Shown: in pieces, positions 1 through 9,495 of the stretch
How positions within the stretch are numbered: the first letter of the stretch is position 1
Layout of the letters: every line of letters starts with the position of its first letter
Source: Oehlia diaphana
Taxonomy: Eukaryota; Glomeromycota; Glomeromycetes; Glomerales; Glomeraceae
Assembly: GCA_003833135.1 (NCBI GenBank)
Contig: QZLH01001905.1
Coordinates: 1 to 11,564 of the forward strand
DNA length: 11,564 bases
Reading direction: 5' to 3'
Translations under genes and position numbers: made by a program
The notes under the pieces: model-generated
The model's input: the letters and a program-made list of their open reading frames with translations, nothing else
What the model was told of the DNA's origin: nothing
Databases searched by the model: none

Positions 1-1497
1 GTTGACCAAATATTCATTATTTTTTTCAAATCGTGGTATTATATGAATAGGTTCTACAACTGAATCTACTGGTATAAATTCATATTGAGAAGTAAGTTTT
101 ATCCATGGACAATCATACAAGTTCAGCCTATTTTTGTATTTATAATCATACCACCTTACTAGTGCTAAATAAAATGCTTCATTAAATGAAGAAATCTTGA
201 CTGAACACAACATTAATACCTATAAAACTTAATTAGGTTTTGTAATTATAATAAATTTATAATTTTTGTAAAAACTTACTTTTCCAAAATACAATCCATC
301 ATATGTAGTGTAATCTTCGATTTTATTACTATTCATATTAATTGAAACATTATCAAAAATAGGCTGACCATACCAATTAGAATTTGCACGAACCGTATCC
401 CCACTAGATATCACCGCAGATCCATACCATTTAACAGATATGATTAAATGGGTTGTAATAAATTCTGCCAAATTGATTAGATCAAAGAATTTATCTAAAG
501 TTGGTAAAAATTGATTAAATACCTCCAATGCTTCTGGTGCTAAAGTGGTTGTATTTCGATATGATGAAACAAAATTATCAAATAATGATAATTCAAAAGT
601 GAAAATTTTTCCATTCATCACAGATGTATTTTGTTTAACATTAGATCCAACTGGCTTTGAAAATTGAAACAAGTAATTGATTATATTCTGCCTTCGTACC
701 TAAAATTATTAATCATCAGTATCATAATATTATAGTAAATTAACTATTAATTTAGGGGATAACTTACCGTATTTAGCATTTGTAATGTTGTATCACGTCA
801 ATTACTTATTCTGTATGGATTTTTGACCCATTTTTTATGTAGTGATTCATACGTTTCAGTCACAAAACCATTAATAGCGCCATGCTCTTTAATTGCATCA
901 ATGATGTGATACATCCAATTATGTAGTTTCGGTAACTGCATTTGTGATGGTGAATATGGTAATAATAATTTTATGAACCCTTTTGCCCAATTAATTATAA
1001 ATGTCTATAGAATATAAACAGGTTAATATATTAAAGTATTAATACCATCAAATACATATAAGTTTTATTATTATATACTGTACCTTAAAAATTTCTAGGT
1101 CTGATTCTGTAAATTCATCTTTACGTGAAAAATATACATTTGGTTCCAATTGACATATAAATTAACCAACTGTTTGTCCATATTTTCGGCTTGATGTGTT
1201 GTATAATTAGACTTGTGAAGTTTAATGATGATACCATCAACAACAAATACAAGTTGTCGCATCATTGATCGAAATTCTTCAGCCGTAAATCTTTTAATAT
1301 TACCCAGTCCATGTTTAAATAATTTAAGTCCTGAAAAACGTGAAATTTTCGCCAATCTATCATCAAATTCTATTACACCATCTGAGCTATACCATTCTGC
1401 CAGTAAATCTCATGTGTATTCAACTTGATATTTATATAAGCCAAGATCCAGGTGATGCATTCTATCAGGCATACAAGCCTGATATATATTAAGTTGC
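1..1497 (-). pseudogene. Plavaka/CACTA-like transposase, C-terminal part, decayed
   Basis: Read on the minus strand, four coding blocks join in one phase: 1497-1084, 1004-768, 699-280 and 219-1 (running off the left edge). They are separated by introns 1083-1005 (donor GTACAG, acceptor TAG), 767-700 (GTAAGT/TAG) and 279-220 (GTAAGT/TAG). The product has the order known from fungal Plavaka transposases: DRMHHLDLGLYKY, then FSGLKLFKHGL, FTAEEFRSMMRQLVFVV, PKLHNWMYHIIDAIKEHG, GFVTETYESLHKKW, NPYRISN, and a tail containing VKWYGSAVISSGDTVR and EPIHIIPRFEKNNEY. Such enzymes cut and paste CACTA-superfamily DNA transposons. The copy is broken: in-frame TGA at 1412-1410 (after VEYT) and at 800-798 (after RISN), plus a one-base frameshift in the A5 run at 1128-1132. 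Its right edge, at about 1497-1500, is either a splice acceptor (CTAG) or a truncation, since no upstream transposase exon is seen. The family call rests on remembered motifs and is fairly firm; exact exon ends are inferred. Confidence 0.8.
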
Positions 1498-1526
1498 CTA
1501 GATAATAAATATATATTAAAGGATAA

Positions 1527-2084
1527 TTGTATAATAATATCACACAATTAAATTTGAATGATAATACTTATGGTAATGTCCAAAAAATATTTTTCATAGT
1601 TCTTTGTTTTGGAATTCTGGTATTAAGTAAATTGGATTCTTTAAACAATTCTCAAGTTATTGGACACTATTTTTTTAATGACAAAGAAAATAGAAAAATC
1701 AGATCATATTTATTTTCTTATTGTTTAGAAAATAATCATTTTGTTAACTTACCCAATTTTACATTTCATACTCTTCTTATGTTAAATTACCCTAATCCTG
1801 ATAATTATGGAATCTTACCTTTCCAACATATGAGTAAGATAAGAAAATTACTTAAACTTATTAAGCTTAATTCATTAAAATCAACCCCAAAATTTATTAG
1901 TTTGTATTCTACAGAAAACATACATGTTCCTATTTTATTAAAACAAAAAACCTATGAAATTAAAATTAAATATATTAATGTTAATTATTGCAATCAAGAT
2001 AACTGTATTTGTAAGAACAAAAAATTCAAGAAATTAGAAAATGATTTGAAATATGTATTTTTTGATCCAAAGGATTTAAAATAG
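1527..2084 (+). CDS. Hypothetical open frame, no ATG start; exon or gene remnant
   Basis: An open frame of 185 codons ends at TAG 2082-2084. In DNA this AT-rich, so long a frame is very unlikely by chance, so it is or recently was coding. No family is recognised. Near the N-terminus is a hydrophobic stretch, KIFFIVLCFGILVLSKL, that could be a membrane segment or signal anchor. The middle is Asn/Leu/Phe-rich, and the C-terminal part has a small Cys cluster (NYCNQDNCICKNKK) followed by a Lys-rich end. The frame opens after a TAA at 1524-1526 with only a TTG; its first internal Met is about half-way along. It is therefore more likely an exon whose upstream part was lost or lies behind an intron (a candidate acceptor is TTTTTCATAG ending at 1599) than a complete gene. 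It lies head to head with the decayed transposase, whose visible end at about 1497 nearly touches it, which suggests a break-point between them. Confidence 0.45.
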   Translation: MYNNITQLNLNDNTYGNVQKIFFIVLCFGILVLSKLDSLNNSQVIGHYFFNDKENRKIRSYLFSYCLENNHFVNLPNFTFHTLLMLNYPNPDNYGILPFQHMSKIRKLLKLIKLNSLKSTPKFISLYSTENIHVPILLKQKTYEIKIKYINVNYCNQDNCICKNKKFKKLENDLKYVFFDPKDLK

Positions 2085-2157
2085 GGTAAAATCAAAATTT
2101 CAAATTATCATTTTAGAATCTGAAAAATTTTTCCATAGAATATTCATACATTAGACA

Positions 2158-2222
2158 AGAAAAAAATAAGAAAAAGAATAAGATTAAGAAGGAAAAAATA
2201 AGATTAAGAAAAAAAATAAGAT
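2158..2222. repeat. Purine-rich low-complexity repeat
   Basis: A run made almost only of A and G with scattered T, built from imperfect repeats of units such as AAAAAATAAGATTAAGAA (three or four copies). It starts about 75 bp after the stop of the 1527-2084 frame. Probably simple slippage sequence with no inferred function. Confidence 0.7.
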
Positions 2223-4038
2223 ATTTGATGACATATGAATGTAATTTAGATAGAGAATTTATTACATATAAATAAGATTAAACTATGAAATTTATGAAAT
2301 ATGTACGTATAATTTTAATGTTAATATTGCTTATTTAAAATTTCAATATTTTGAAATCAAACATCACTCATGGCCTTGAAATATTAAATTTTCTTATTAT
2401 CTAAATCTGATGTTTTGTTTTCTGGCTCATTTCTGTTTCATAAAATAGAATTTAATTTACATTGTGTTAATTTGCTGTTTATAAATTTATTAGAAATATG
2501 ATCATTCATAAACTATTTATAAATAATGAACCAAATTGTTTTTTTTTTAAAAAAAATTATTTTTGGTGTTAGACCAAAAATTTTAAGTGGATTTTCTCTT
2601 TATTTGAATTTCTTTCTACATTATTAGCTTCTGGTAAATTTATACTGTATATTACATTCTATAAAACTAAATTATAATTCAATTTGTAAAGGACATTATT
2701 TATAGAAGAATGCGGTAAAACCAATACAATATCGCCTGATTGTCTGTGAAACTTACCTATACCAAAAATAGAATGCCAAGTTACCAGACAATGTGATAAA
2801 AATAGGATTTGAAAAAAGGATTGTTATAATAAAATAACAATATAAAGATACTATATATCCATCAAACTTACTCTTGAATGAAAAAATAACAGTTTATTAA
2901 ACGAAGCATAAAAATTGAAATTATATTAATTTTTAATTTTTATCAAAGTCATAAATGTCTGAAGTTATGATATAAACACTATTAATAATATCACATAGTA
3001 CTTGGAATTCAAATCAAAATTTGACCATTATTCAATGAAGTGTATCAAGGGAGTTACTATACACTGAAACTATTATCCATACTATAAATATCAGATCCTC
3101 TTAATATTTTGGTGCATATAAGGTATCACTCCATATTTTATTATTTGCTTGATGGTATATTAGAGTTACATTATGTACATTAACGTGAATTGGGTCATTT
3201 TTTAAGGACAAAAATTGTATTGTGGCTGCATATTGGTTGATTGATGATTATAAACAATTAGAATCCTATAATTTATTCTAATGCTTTTTACGTGCTTACA
3301 TGTTCCGATATGCATAATGAAAAATGAGAAAAAGATGTAAATAAGATAGTGGCACAAAATTTCTGTGATGTGATGCGTACACTTTTCCACATGTCCAATA
3401 TGTGATTAACGTTCATAAACATATATAGTCTTCGCAATCATATTACATACTATATCTGATATGTATTATGTTATCTTCATTCGAAAACAACAAACATAAT
3501 AATTAAAAAAATACGTTGAAAAATAATTCCTAAGTTAATTTATTTGAAAAATGAAAATTGGTGCAAAGGCAGTACAATGATTATGTAACAATTCTCATTA
3601 TCAAAGCATTTAAAAATAGGGAGTGTCCTCTTAATTATTAGTGACAGGATTAGGTTTGAGAAAAGCTAATTTATTACTTAGCTTATCAGAAGGAAGATTG
3701 ATTTTCAGAGATCGGAGTCTATTGTGTTTATTAAAACCAATTTTCTCTTGATGCCTGATGTTTTCCATGAAATTGTGAAAGTCTCATTTTCATCACTTTG
3801 ATTTCAAAAATGTCTTCAGCAAAATAATTGTCTAAGCTAAATAGCTCAAATGTAACCATTTTTTTGGATGATGATTTAGCATTTCCAGTTATAATACTAT
3901 ATATCAATTTTGTTATAATTGATGTAGAAGAATTATGCTTATATAATATATATTAATCATATTTCTACTATGCATGAGTTCATAGTATCATTTGCCAAAT
4001 GCAATGTATAGGCTTTCATCATAATAAATATTGCATTG

Positions 4039-4066
4039 TTTGCTTTGCTTGTTGCTTGTTGCTTGT
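4039..4066. repeat. Short 7-mer tandem repeat (GCTTGTT)
   Basis: About three exact copies of GCTTGTT, preceded by two degenerate ones (TTGTTTGCTTT). An ordinary microsatellite. Confidence 0.7.
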
Positions 4067-4420
4067 ATAATTTCAACTTCAACTATTATGTAATTTATTA
4101 TTATTGATTCATAAATTAAGCAGTTAATTGTATTCTCTAATTACAGTGATGAGCAAAATTATTTGGAAAACTTCAAAGTGAATTTACTCAACAACCAGTG
4201 ATTATATTTGCTAATAGTTTAATATATTTAAAAGTGCGATTTAAACTATATACAATTAAAAAATTATCCCAAGAAAATTCATCTAAATTAAGGAATTTGA
4301 CAATAATTTAATAAAAATTAAGTTTCGCAAAAATGACCACACTTGTGCTACATGATCATATGACAGATATCAAGAAATTACTTCAACAAAAAAGTAGCGT
4401 TAAAAATTTTTTTTTTTTCA

Positions 4421-4467
4421 TAAACTCCCTATTAAACTCCCCCATCAACTCTCCCATCAACTTTTCA
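4421..4467. repeat. 12-13 bp tandem repeat inside the Tc1-like element
   Basis: Four imperfect copies of a unit close to ATNAACTCNCCC, C-rich compared with everything around it. It follows a run of 13 T. Confidence 0.6.
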
Positions 4468-4773
4468 ACCAGTTTCTACAGTTGAGAATTTTTGCAAGTT
4501 TATTAGTAATTATTTTACATTAGATACAACTCGGAGCTGTTTTTTTTATTTTTTTTTATAGTTTATAAAAAAAATTTATTTAGAAAGCAAAATTATTCAA
4601 AAAAAATCTTTCAATAAATAAGTAACTCTAAATATAAATAATGATTTTTTAGCGAATTTAAATTATGTATTGATTGCTTATTTAATTAAAATCTATTTGA
4701 TATTTATTATTAATTATTTTCAGTTGATTTTTTTACGTTAAATCAATAAATATTCTTGATTTTGTAAGGTTTT

Positions 4774-4858
4774 TCTTTCTTTTTTTTTTTTTTTAATAAA
4801 CTAATTTTTTAATTTTTTTTTTTTTTTTTAATAAACTAATTTTATAATATTTTTTTTC
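4774..4858. repeat. Duplicated T-tract block inside the Tc1-like element
   Basis: A long T tract followed by AATAAACTAATTTT occurs twice in a row, with a third T tract after it. This is a local duplication of a homopolymer-rich segment. Confidence 0.65.
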
Positions 4859-5640
4859 CTTTTTTTTCTAGAAACTCCTTCTCCTGGTTTTGGGCTAAAG
4901 AGGTAAATATTTTGGGAGAAGTCTTAAAAGTTTTTTATATATTTTTGACATTTTTTCTTACGTAGGAACATCGATTTTAATCGGTACTGCACCACATAAC
5001 TGATGATCGGCAAATTCCGCAAATCGGCGGATATGCTCTCTCCTTAATTTTCTCATAACTTAGTTTTATTAATTTAATAAATATTTATATTTTTATTAGA
5101 AATAAAATTTCATTTCTTAGTGTTCAACATTCCCAAATTCTCCGAATTTAATAGTTTTCATATTCTTAGGTTTCTGTTAATAAAGCTTTTGCAGTTTTTT
5201 GACCTGGTTATAATGTATTATTTTTAACTATCCAACAGTTTTTTCGTAATTCCAATTATAAGAATTAGTGAGCAAATAAAAAAAAAAATTTTTATGTTAA
5301 TTTTGATGAAAATATTTTTTAATTATATGCCTAAAAACTATTATTATTCGTTTCTAATACTTTTTCAGCTAAATTATTGGTTATTATCATATTTTTTGCT
5401 ATCATTTTTCAATAAAATCTTTTATTTCAGAGTTATTTTTTCTTAAAAAGTCTTATATAAAAGTCATATAAAAAAAGAATATTTATTTGGAGATGTGTTG
5501 AAATTTGATTTGCAAATTTTTTAACAAGCCACAACACGTGACTGAAGTCATGTGATATTCAAAAATTTTTGCTCACCACTGTATATGATTCAATTGTCTA
5601 ATTATAAGTAAAATCTTGACAGAATTTGGTGCTCAATATA

Positions 5641-5648
5641 ATTGAGAC
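5641..5648 (+). repeat. Left target-site duplication of hAT element (ATTGAGAC)
   Basis: The octamer ATTGAGAC stands directly before the TAGGGATGG end and is repeated exactly at 7204-7211 after the other end. Eight bases is the duplication size of hAT transposons. Confidence 0.9.
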
Positions 5649-5772
5649 TAGGGATGGCAACGGTCATGGTCATTAACTGGTTATAACCAGTTATGACCAT
5701 AACTGATATCGGTTAGTCAAAGACCTCTGACTGACCGTTTGACTGACCGTTTAACCGATCCTAGTATTCTGA

Positions 5773-5940
5773 ATGAGTCGAGTCAACTCAGGTCAAATCT
5801 CGAGTCGAGTCGAGTCAGATCGATTTTGAGTCAGTGATTTTCCAATCACATGATGATGAGTCGAGTATGAGTTGAGTTACCAGTTGAGTCAAATCTGAGT
5901 TTATATTGATACTCAACTCGACTCAAGTTAACTCACGTCA
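5773..5940. repeat. Left subterminal GAGTCGA-type array
   Basis: Many copies of GAGTCGAGT, GAGTTGAGT and CAACTCGACTC in both orientations, dense enough to form a local foldback (GAGTCGAGTATGAGTTGAG against CTCAACTCGACTC). The array is mirrored near the right end of the same element. Confidence 0.75.
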
Positions 5941-6075
5941 GTTTGCTTAATCCTATAAAAAGAAAAGAAATGTTAGAACGTTTCTTAATTACAATAAATA
6001 TACCTGCTGACATCCACACACCCGCTTCCCATTTACCTCTATATCTGATCACCATCCCGAAAGAAGAGATCGTTC

Positions 6076-6590
6076 CTAAAAAAAATAAGAATAAGATAAG
6101 TAAAAAACAATAATAAAACTAAAAAAAAAAGAAAAAAAAGAAATACTAACCTTTCATATTTTTAGTAGCCTATCCACCGAAATCGCAGTTCTGAAAGAAG
6201 AGACTATTCCTAAAGAAATAAGAATATTGTAAGTAAAGAAAAAAATAATAAAATTAAAAAAAGAAAATGAAAAAAGAAATACTAACCTTTCATATTTTTA
6301 GTAGCCTACCCACCAAAATCGCAGTTCAGACCTTTCCTAAAGAATAAGAATATTGTAAGTAAAGAAAATAATAAATTAAAAAAAGAAAATGAAAAAAAAA
6401 GAAATATAGTAACCTTTCGTATTCTTAGCAGTCCACCAAAATTGCAGTTCTGAAAGTGACTGTCTCTAAAGAAATAAGAACAAGATAAGTAAAAAAAAAG
6501 ATAATAAAATTAAAAAAATGAAAAAAAAGGAAATATACTAACCTTCTGTACTCTTGCATTTTTATAAGTCACGTCTTTTTTTCTACATGA
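6076..6590. repeat. Four tandem units of about 130 bp with splice-like signals
   Basis: Units start near 6076, 6209, 6336 and 6464, each with an A-rich block, then a less A-rich block containing CCACCRAAATYGCAGTTCTGAA; the last unit keeps only the start of that block. A partial degenerate unit precedes them (about 6040-6075). On the plus strand TACTAAC, the canonical branch-point word, falls at 6144, 6280 and 6536 (diverged in the third unit), followed in three of the units by a T-rich stretch ending in TTAG. Units two and three also have GTAAGT (6229 and 6355), giving intron-sized spans of 73-74 nt. On the minus strand the same words give donor GGTTAGT, a T-rich tract and acceptor TTTAG. No long open frame goes with them. 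Confidence 0.75.
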
Positions 6591-6729
6591 AATGTAGTGT
6601 TGGTGTTAGGTTTGATACTAAATGCGCTAGATCTAAATAAATTAGGGGTCGTCAACTGTAGTATATGTTATTGAAGAAGGTGTTCCTGGAAGAAAAAAAA
6701 ATAATTAAAAAAAGATCAGATAATCAAAT

Positions 6730-6915
6730 CTGATCATTCAATTCTAGTCGATTCAAGTTGATCTTTTCCTGATTTGAGTTGATTATGAATCAATTTTTTT
6801 TTCAAGTCAATTCAAGTCGATTCGAAAAATTTTATAATATTGACTCGACTCAAATCGACCTGATTTTTCCAAGTTGAGTACGATTTACCCCTTAACTTGA
6901 CTTGAATCAACTCGT
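6730..6915. repeat. Right subterminal GACTCGA/GATTCAA-type array
   Basis: Dense CAAGTCGATTC, GACTCGACTC and TTGAATCAACTCG words, the inverted and more diverged counterpart of the array at 5773-5940. Confidence 0.65.
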
Positions 6916-6929
6916 TCAGAGCACTAACC

Positions 6930-7083
6930 GATTCTGAAAATGTTTGTGAAATGTCTTTTAATATAAAATCTAATAAAAAAATGTTTTAAAACATTTTTTA
7001 ATTATTTTAATAGAAAATATTGCGAAAATGTTTTTTATTAAGTATTTTATAAAAAAAAACATTTCGCAAATGTTTTCAGGATC
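6930..7083. repeat. Foldback sequence in right part of hAT element
   Basis: Arms 6930-6954 and 7059-7083 are inverted copies matching at 21 of 25 bases (GATYCTGAAAA...GYGAAATGT). Between them is a perfect 24-bp palindrome at 6976-6999 (AAAAAATGTTTT and its complement). There is no counterpart on the left side of the element, so it may be a small nested insertion. Confidence 0.65.
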
Positions 7084-7203
7084 AGTTAAATGGTCGGTCA
7101 GACTGGTCAGTCAAACAGTCGGTCAAACGGTCAGTTGGTCAGTCAAAGGTTCTTGACTGGTTATGACTGACCAATGACTGACCATGACCGACCCCCATCC
7201 CTA

Positions 7204-7211
7204 ATTGAGAC
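7204..7211 (+). repeat. Right target-site duplication of hAT element (ATTGAGAC)
   Basis: Exact copy of 5641-5648, directly after the terminal CCATCCCTA of the element. Confidence 0.9.
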
Positions 7212-8450
7212 TTCTTTTGTATTCTTAATAATATGAAGGATTTTTAAATAATTAAATTTATAATATGAACAACTTTTGTCTTAAAATCATTGAAAAATTC
7301 ATATGAATTGTGTAAGTAATCTTTTATACACAAATATTGACTTTATAATAATTGTAGTATTATTATATTGTAACAATTCTATGTAATTTAATAATTCTGG
7401 CTTTCATCAGTAATACTTAAAGTATTTGAACTGTAAAGTGTTGACCAGCAGGATATTATATTGTAATTATTGTATCAAAATAATATGTTTGAATTACTAT
7501 TATGAGTTAAAAATTATGTATTTGCATAAATTAAATGAAATAAATGTCATATACAATAAAATGCAATATTTTTTAAATTTCAATTCACTATTTACTAAAT
7601 TTTATAATTTTTTTGATTTGAATAAATGTATTATAATGTGTGTGATATTGTTGTGTTTACAGATATTCTAATTACAATTATTATTGTTAGGTATAAATTA
7701 GTCTGATACTTTTTTTTTGTGAAATGATATATCTAGAAATAATAATTGCTTTCCATTATTTTAATGTTTTCTAAAAGATTTTCAAAGATAATTCCTTAAA
7801 TACATTAAACATACAGTATTTTACAGGATAAAGAATAATAGAAATTGTCAAATGTATTGTTATTTCAAAGAATTTTTAACTTTTATAAAAAACACATTTT
7901 ACTTGATTATTTCAGTTATTTTTTTTATCTGGTTTGATAGATGAAATATCAGTAAACTGCAAACATATGACTAAAACACTATGACTTATTTCTAATATTA
8001 GACATTAAAGAATGTAAATGCTGATTACGAGGTTCGAAGTATTTAATTTTAAACAAATTATAATTATAGCAAGTATAAAAAAATATTTTTGCCTTTATAT
8101 AATAACTTTTTAATATTGATACGAGTAATTGTCAAATGTAATCATATGATAAATAGTAAATGTTTTGTGAATCAACAATGGCTTATCGTTATTACTAACT
8201 TTCTTTGTTTCTTTGTAAACTAATCTAACATAACATATCACCTGTTTCCGTAAATATTGATATACTGTATCATTATATCACTATTGGATTGAAATATTAT
8301 TATCAACGATTGTGTCAAACAATTTGTTTAGAATAAATAAATTTAATATTATTGATTTCTTTTTTTAACAATCCCGAAGTAATAAATAATAATGAACGGA
8401 AAAGTCTCAAAGGTCTCATATGGGAGGTAAGTTGCAAATCTCTTTCAAGA

Positions 8451-8520
8451 CCGGAATTATAATAATGCCAGCCAGTATTTAAAAAAGGAAATAATTGACT
8501 GTTAGAATTATCAAATATCC
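8451..8520 (+). repeat. Short dispersed repeat, degenerate copy 1
   Basis: The block begins CCGGAATTATAATAATGCCA and continues to TCAAATATCC. It aligns over its whole length, with small gaps, to 11235-11303 in intron 2 of the kinase gene; shared words include GGAATTA, ATAATGCCAG and AAAAAAGG. Its own inverted-repeat arms are worn away, so this looks like the older copy. Probably a small foldback or MITE-type family. Confidence 0.6.
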
Positions 8521-9468
8521 ATAAAAGGTAAGATCTATGTGATTATTTCGGGTACTTGTCTAAATGAGGTTTTTCCGGAGGTCATATGACCATCACGTTA
8601 GTACCACATTGATTTGTCATTAAAAAATTTTGAAATTAAAAAATTTTTAATATTATTTTTCTACGGAAATATTTTTTTATTATTAATCAACTATCAACCA
8701 CGACGATTAACGTTATACGTGATTGATAATTTACACTTGATATTCAAACGTTTATAATAGTGTAAACATATATCAAAATACATTTACACAATATTTATGA
8801 TAAGTTAAATAATCTAAAATCCAAATAAACTTTATAACGTTTAAAAATCTAATTTTGAATCACTAACCATTTACGCCGCCTTTCCTTGGTAATGTTTAAT
8901 TGACAATTATTCTAGACCCTCTAACGGTCTTGACTTTGGGATTCTTTATCTAAATCGTCTTTCATGTCGATCAATTCCAAAGGTATTCCTTCAATAATAA
9001 TTTTGACGTTCTTTTATTTCTTAAAAGAATTTTTTCTTTTTCTGCATTTAAGAATTTTAAGAGGTTGTATTGTTTGAAGAATGGAAAACTATTATTAAAT
9101 TAAATTTTATTATTTTCATTTAATTTAAATCATTATATACAGCAGAATTAATAATTAATTAAGCTAATTAAATAATGAAATAAACAATAAATATTTACTA
9201 TTTTAGTAGTAAATTAAATGGATTATAATCCTTCTACATACTAAATAACTTTTTTATCATCCTGGACACTAGTTTATAAAATAAACTATTTTAGACTTTT
9301 TTGTATTTGTGTATTTTACTATAGTTTATCACATTGGTTACATAGTTTATAAAAGGCAAAAAAAAATACTAGATACCTATTAGTGGTCAGGTGATATCAT
9401 TCTTATCTCACATTTTTGAATAATAAAAGCAAAATTGGGATGACCGTAGATCCCGAAATTTATACATA

Positions 9469-9495
9469 AATAATTACGTAATTTACGTAATTATT
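9469..9495. repeat. Perfect 13-bp inverted repeat with one-base centre
   Basis: Arms 9469-9481 and 9483-9495 (AATAATTACGTAA and its complement) surround a single base at 9482. It lies about 300 bp upstream of the kinase start and contains two TTACGTAA cores, a bZIP-like palindromic half-site pattern. A regulatory role is only a possibility; AT-rich DNA produces such structures by drift. Confidence 0.5.

Larger units (their letters stand above)
2085..4141. other. AT-rich non-coding stretch
   Basis: No convincing coding frame, RNA gene or transposon end was found here. It contains the purine-rich run at 2158-2222 and a 7-mer microsatellite at 4039-4066. Small perfect stem-loops are present at 2559-2567/2573-2581 (9-bp arms, ATTTTTGGT) and 3039-3045/3059-3065 (AGTGTAT). 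A 62-codon minus-strand frame near 3202-3390 has no recognisable content and no ATG-based support. Confidence 0.6.
4144..5581. mobile_element. Tc1/mariner-like element, non-autonomous or decayed
   Basis: The left end reads CAGTGATGAGCAAAATT from 4144. The right end, read inward on the minus strand from 5581, is CAGTGGTGAGCAAAAATTT. They differ at one base over the first 16, and both are flanked by TA (4142-4143 and 5582-5583), the target duplication of Tc1/mariner elements. The length, 1438 bp, is normal for a complete Tc1 element, but no transposase frame or DDE motif can be read on either strand. The interior is instead full of T runs and short repeats. Sub-terminal blocks share CATATGAC/CATGTGAT-like words (about 4334-4372 and 5528-5560) and could be remnants of transposase binding sites. 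The ends and TA duplication are seen directly; the family assignment follows from them. An internal deletion or replacement by simple sequence is inferred. Confidence 0.82.
5649..7203. mobile_element. Non-autonomous hAT-like element with long repetitive ends
   Basis: The element begins TAGGGATGGCAACGGTCATGG and its other end, read on the minus strand, begins TAGGGATGGGGGTCGGTCATGG. Both are flanked by a perfect 8-bp duplication, the hallmark of hAT. The inverted similarity is imperfect but continues for over 110 bp (to about 5762 and 7080) as arrays of GACTGACC/GGTCAGTC words. It is followed by inverted arrays of GAGTCGAGT-type words (about 5773-5940 and 6730-6915). The middle holds four tandem units of about 130 bp. 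The right side holds a foldback absent from the left side. No open frame for a hAT transposase exists, so the element must have been mobilised by a transposase from elsewhere. The identical duplications suggest a fairly recent insertion. Subterminal word arrays are known as transposase binding sites in hAT elements; that role is inferred here. Confidence 0.88.

Noticed and set aside
229..279. Continuation of the transposase exon past 280 to the stop near 229
   Set aside because: The GTAAGT donor at 279 and the in-phase continuation of conserved sequence from 219 show this is intron, not coding sequence.
1225..1428. 67-codon plus-strand frame
   Set aside because: It is antisense to the well-supported transposase exon on the minus strand and has no recognisable content.
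2559..2581. 9-bp stem-loop considered as a terminator
   Set aside because: Intrinsic terminators are a bacterial feature; this is eukaryotic DNA and no gene ends nearby.
3202..3390. 62-codon minus-strand frame
   Set aside because: Short, hydrophobic AT-rich translation with no motif, no homology I can name and no splice context.
7426..7671. 81-codon plus-strand frame
   Set aside because: Opens at TTG, composed of residues expected from AT-rich random sequence (Ile, Asn, Tyr, Leu, Phe), and has no neighbouring exon signals.
8026..8043. GAGGTTCGAAGT resembling a tRNA B box
   Set aside because: No A box, no acceptor stem pairing and no cloverleaf could be built around it.
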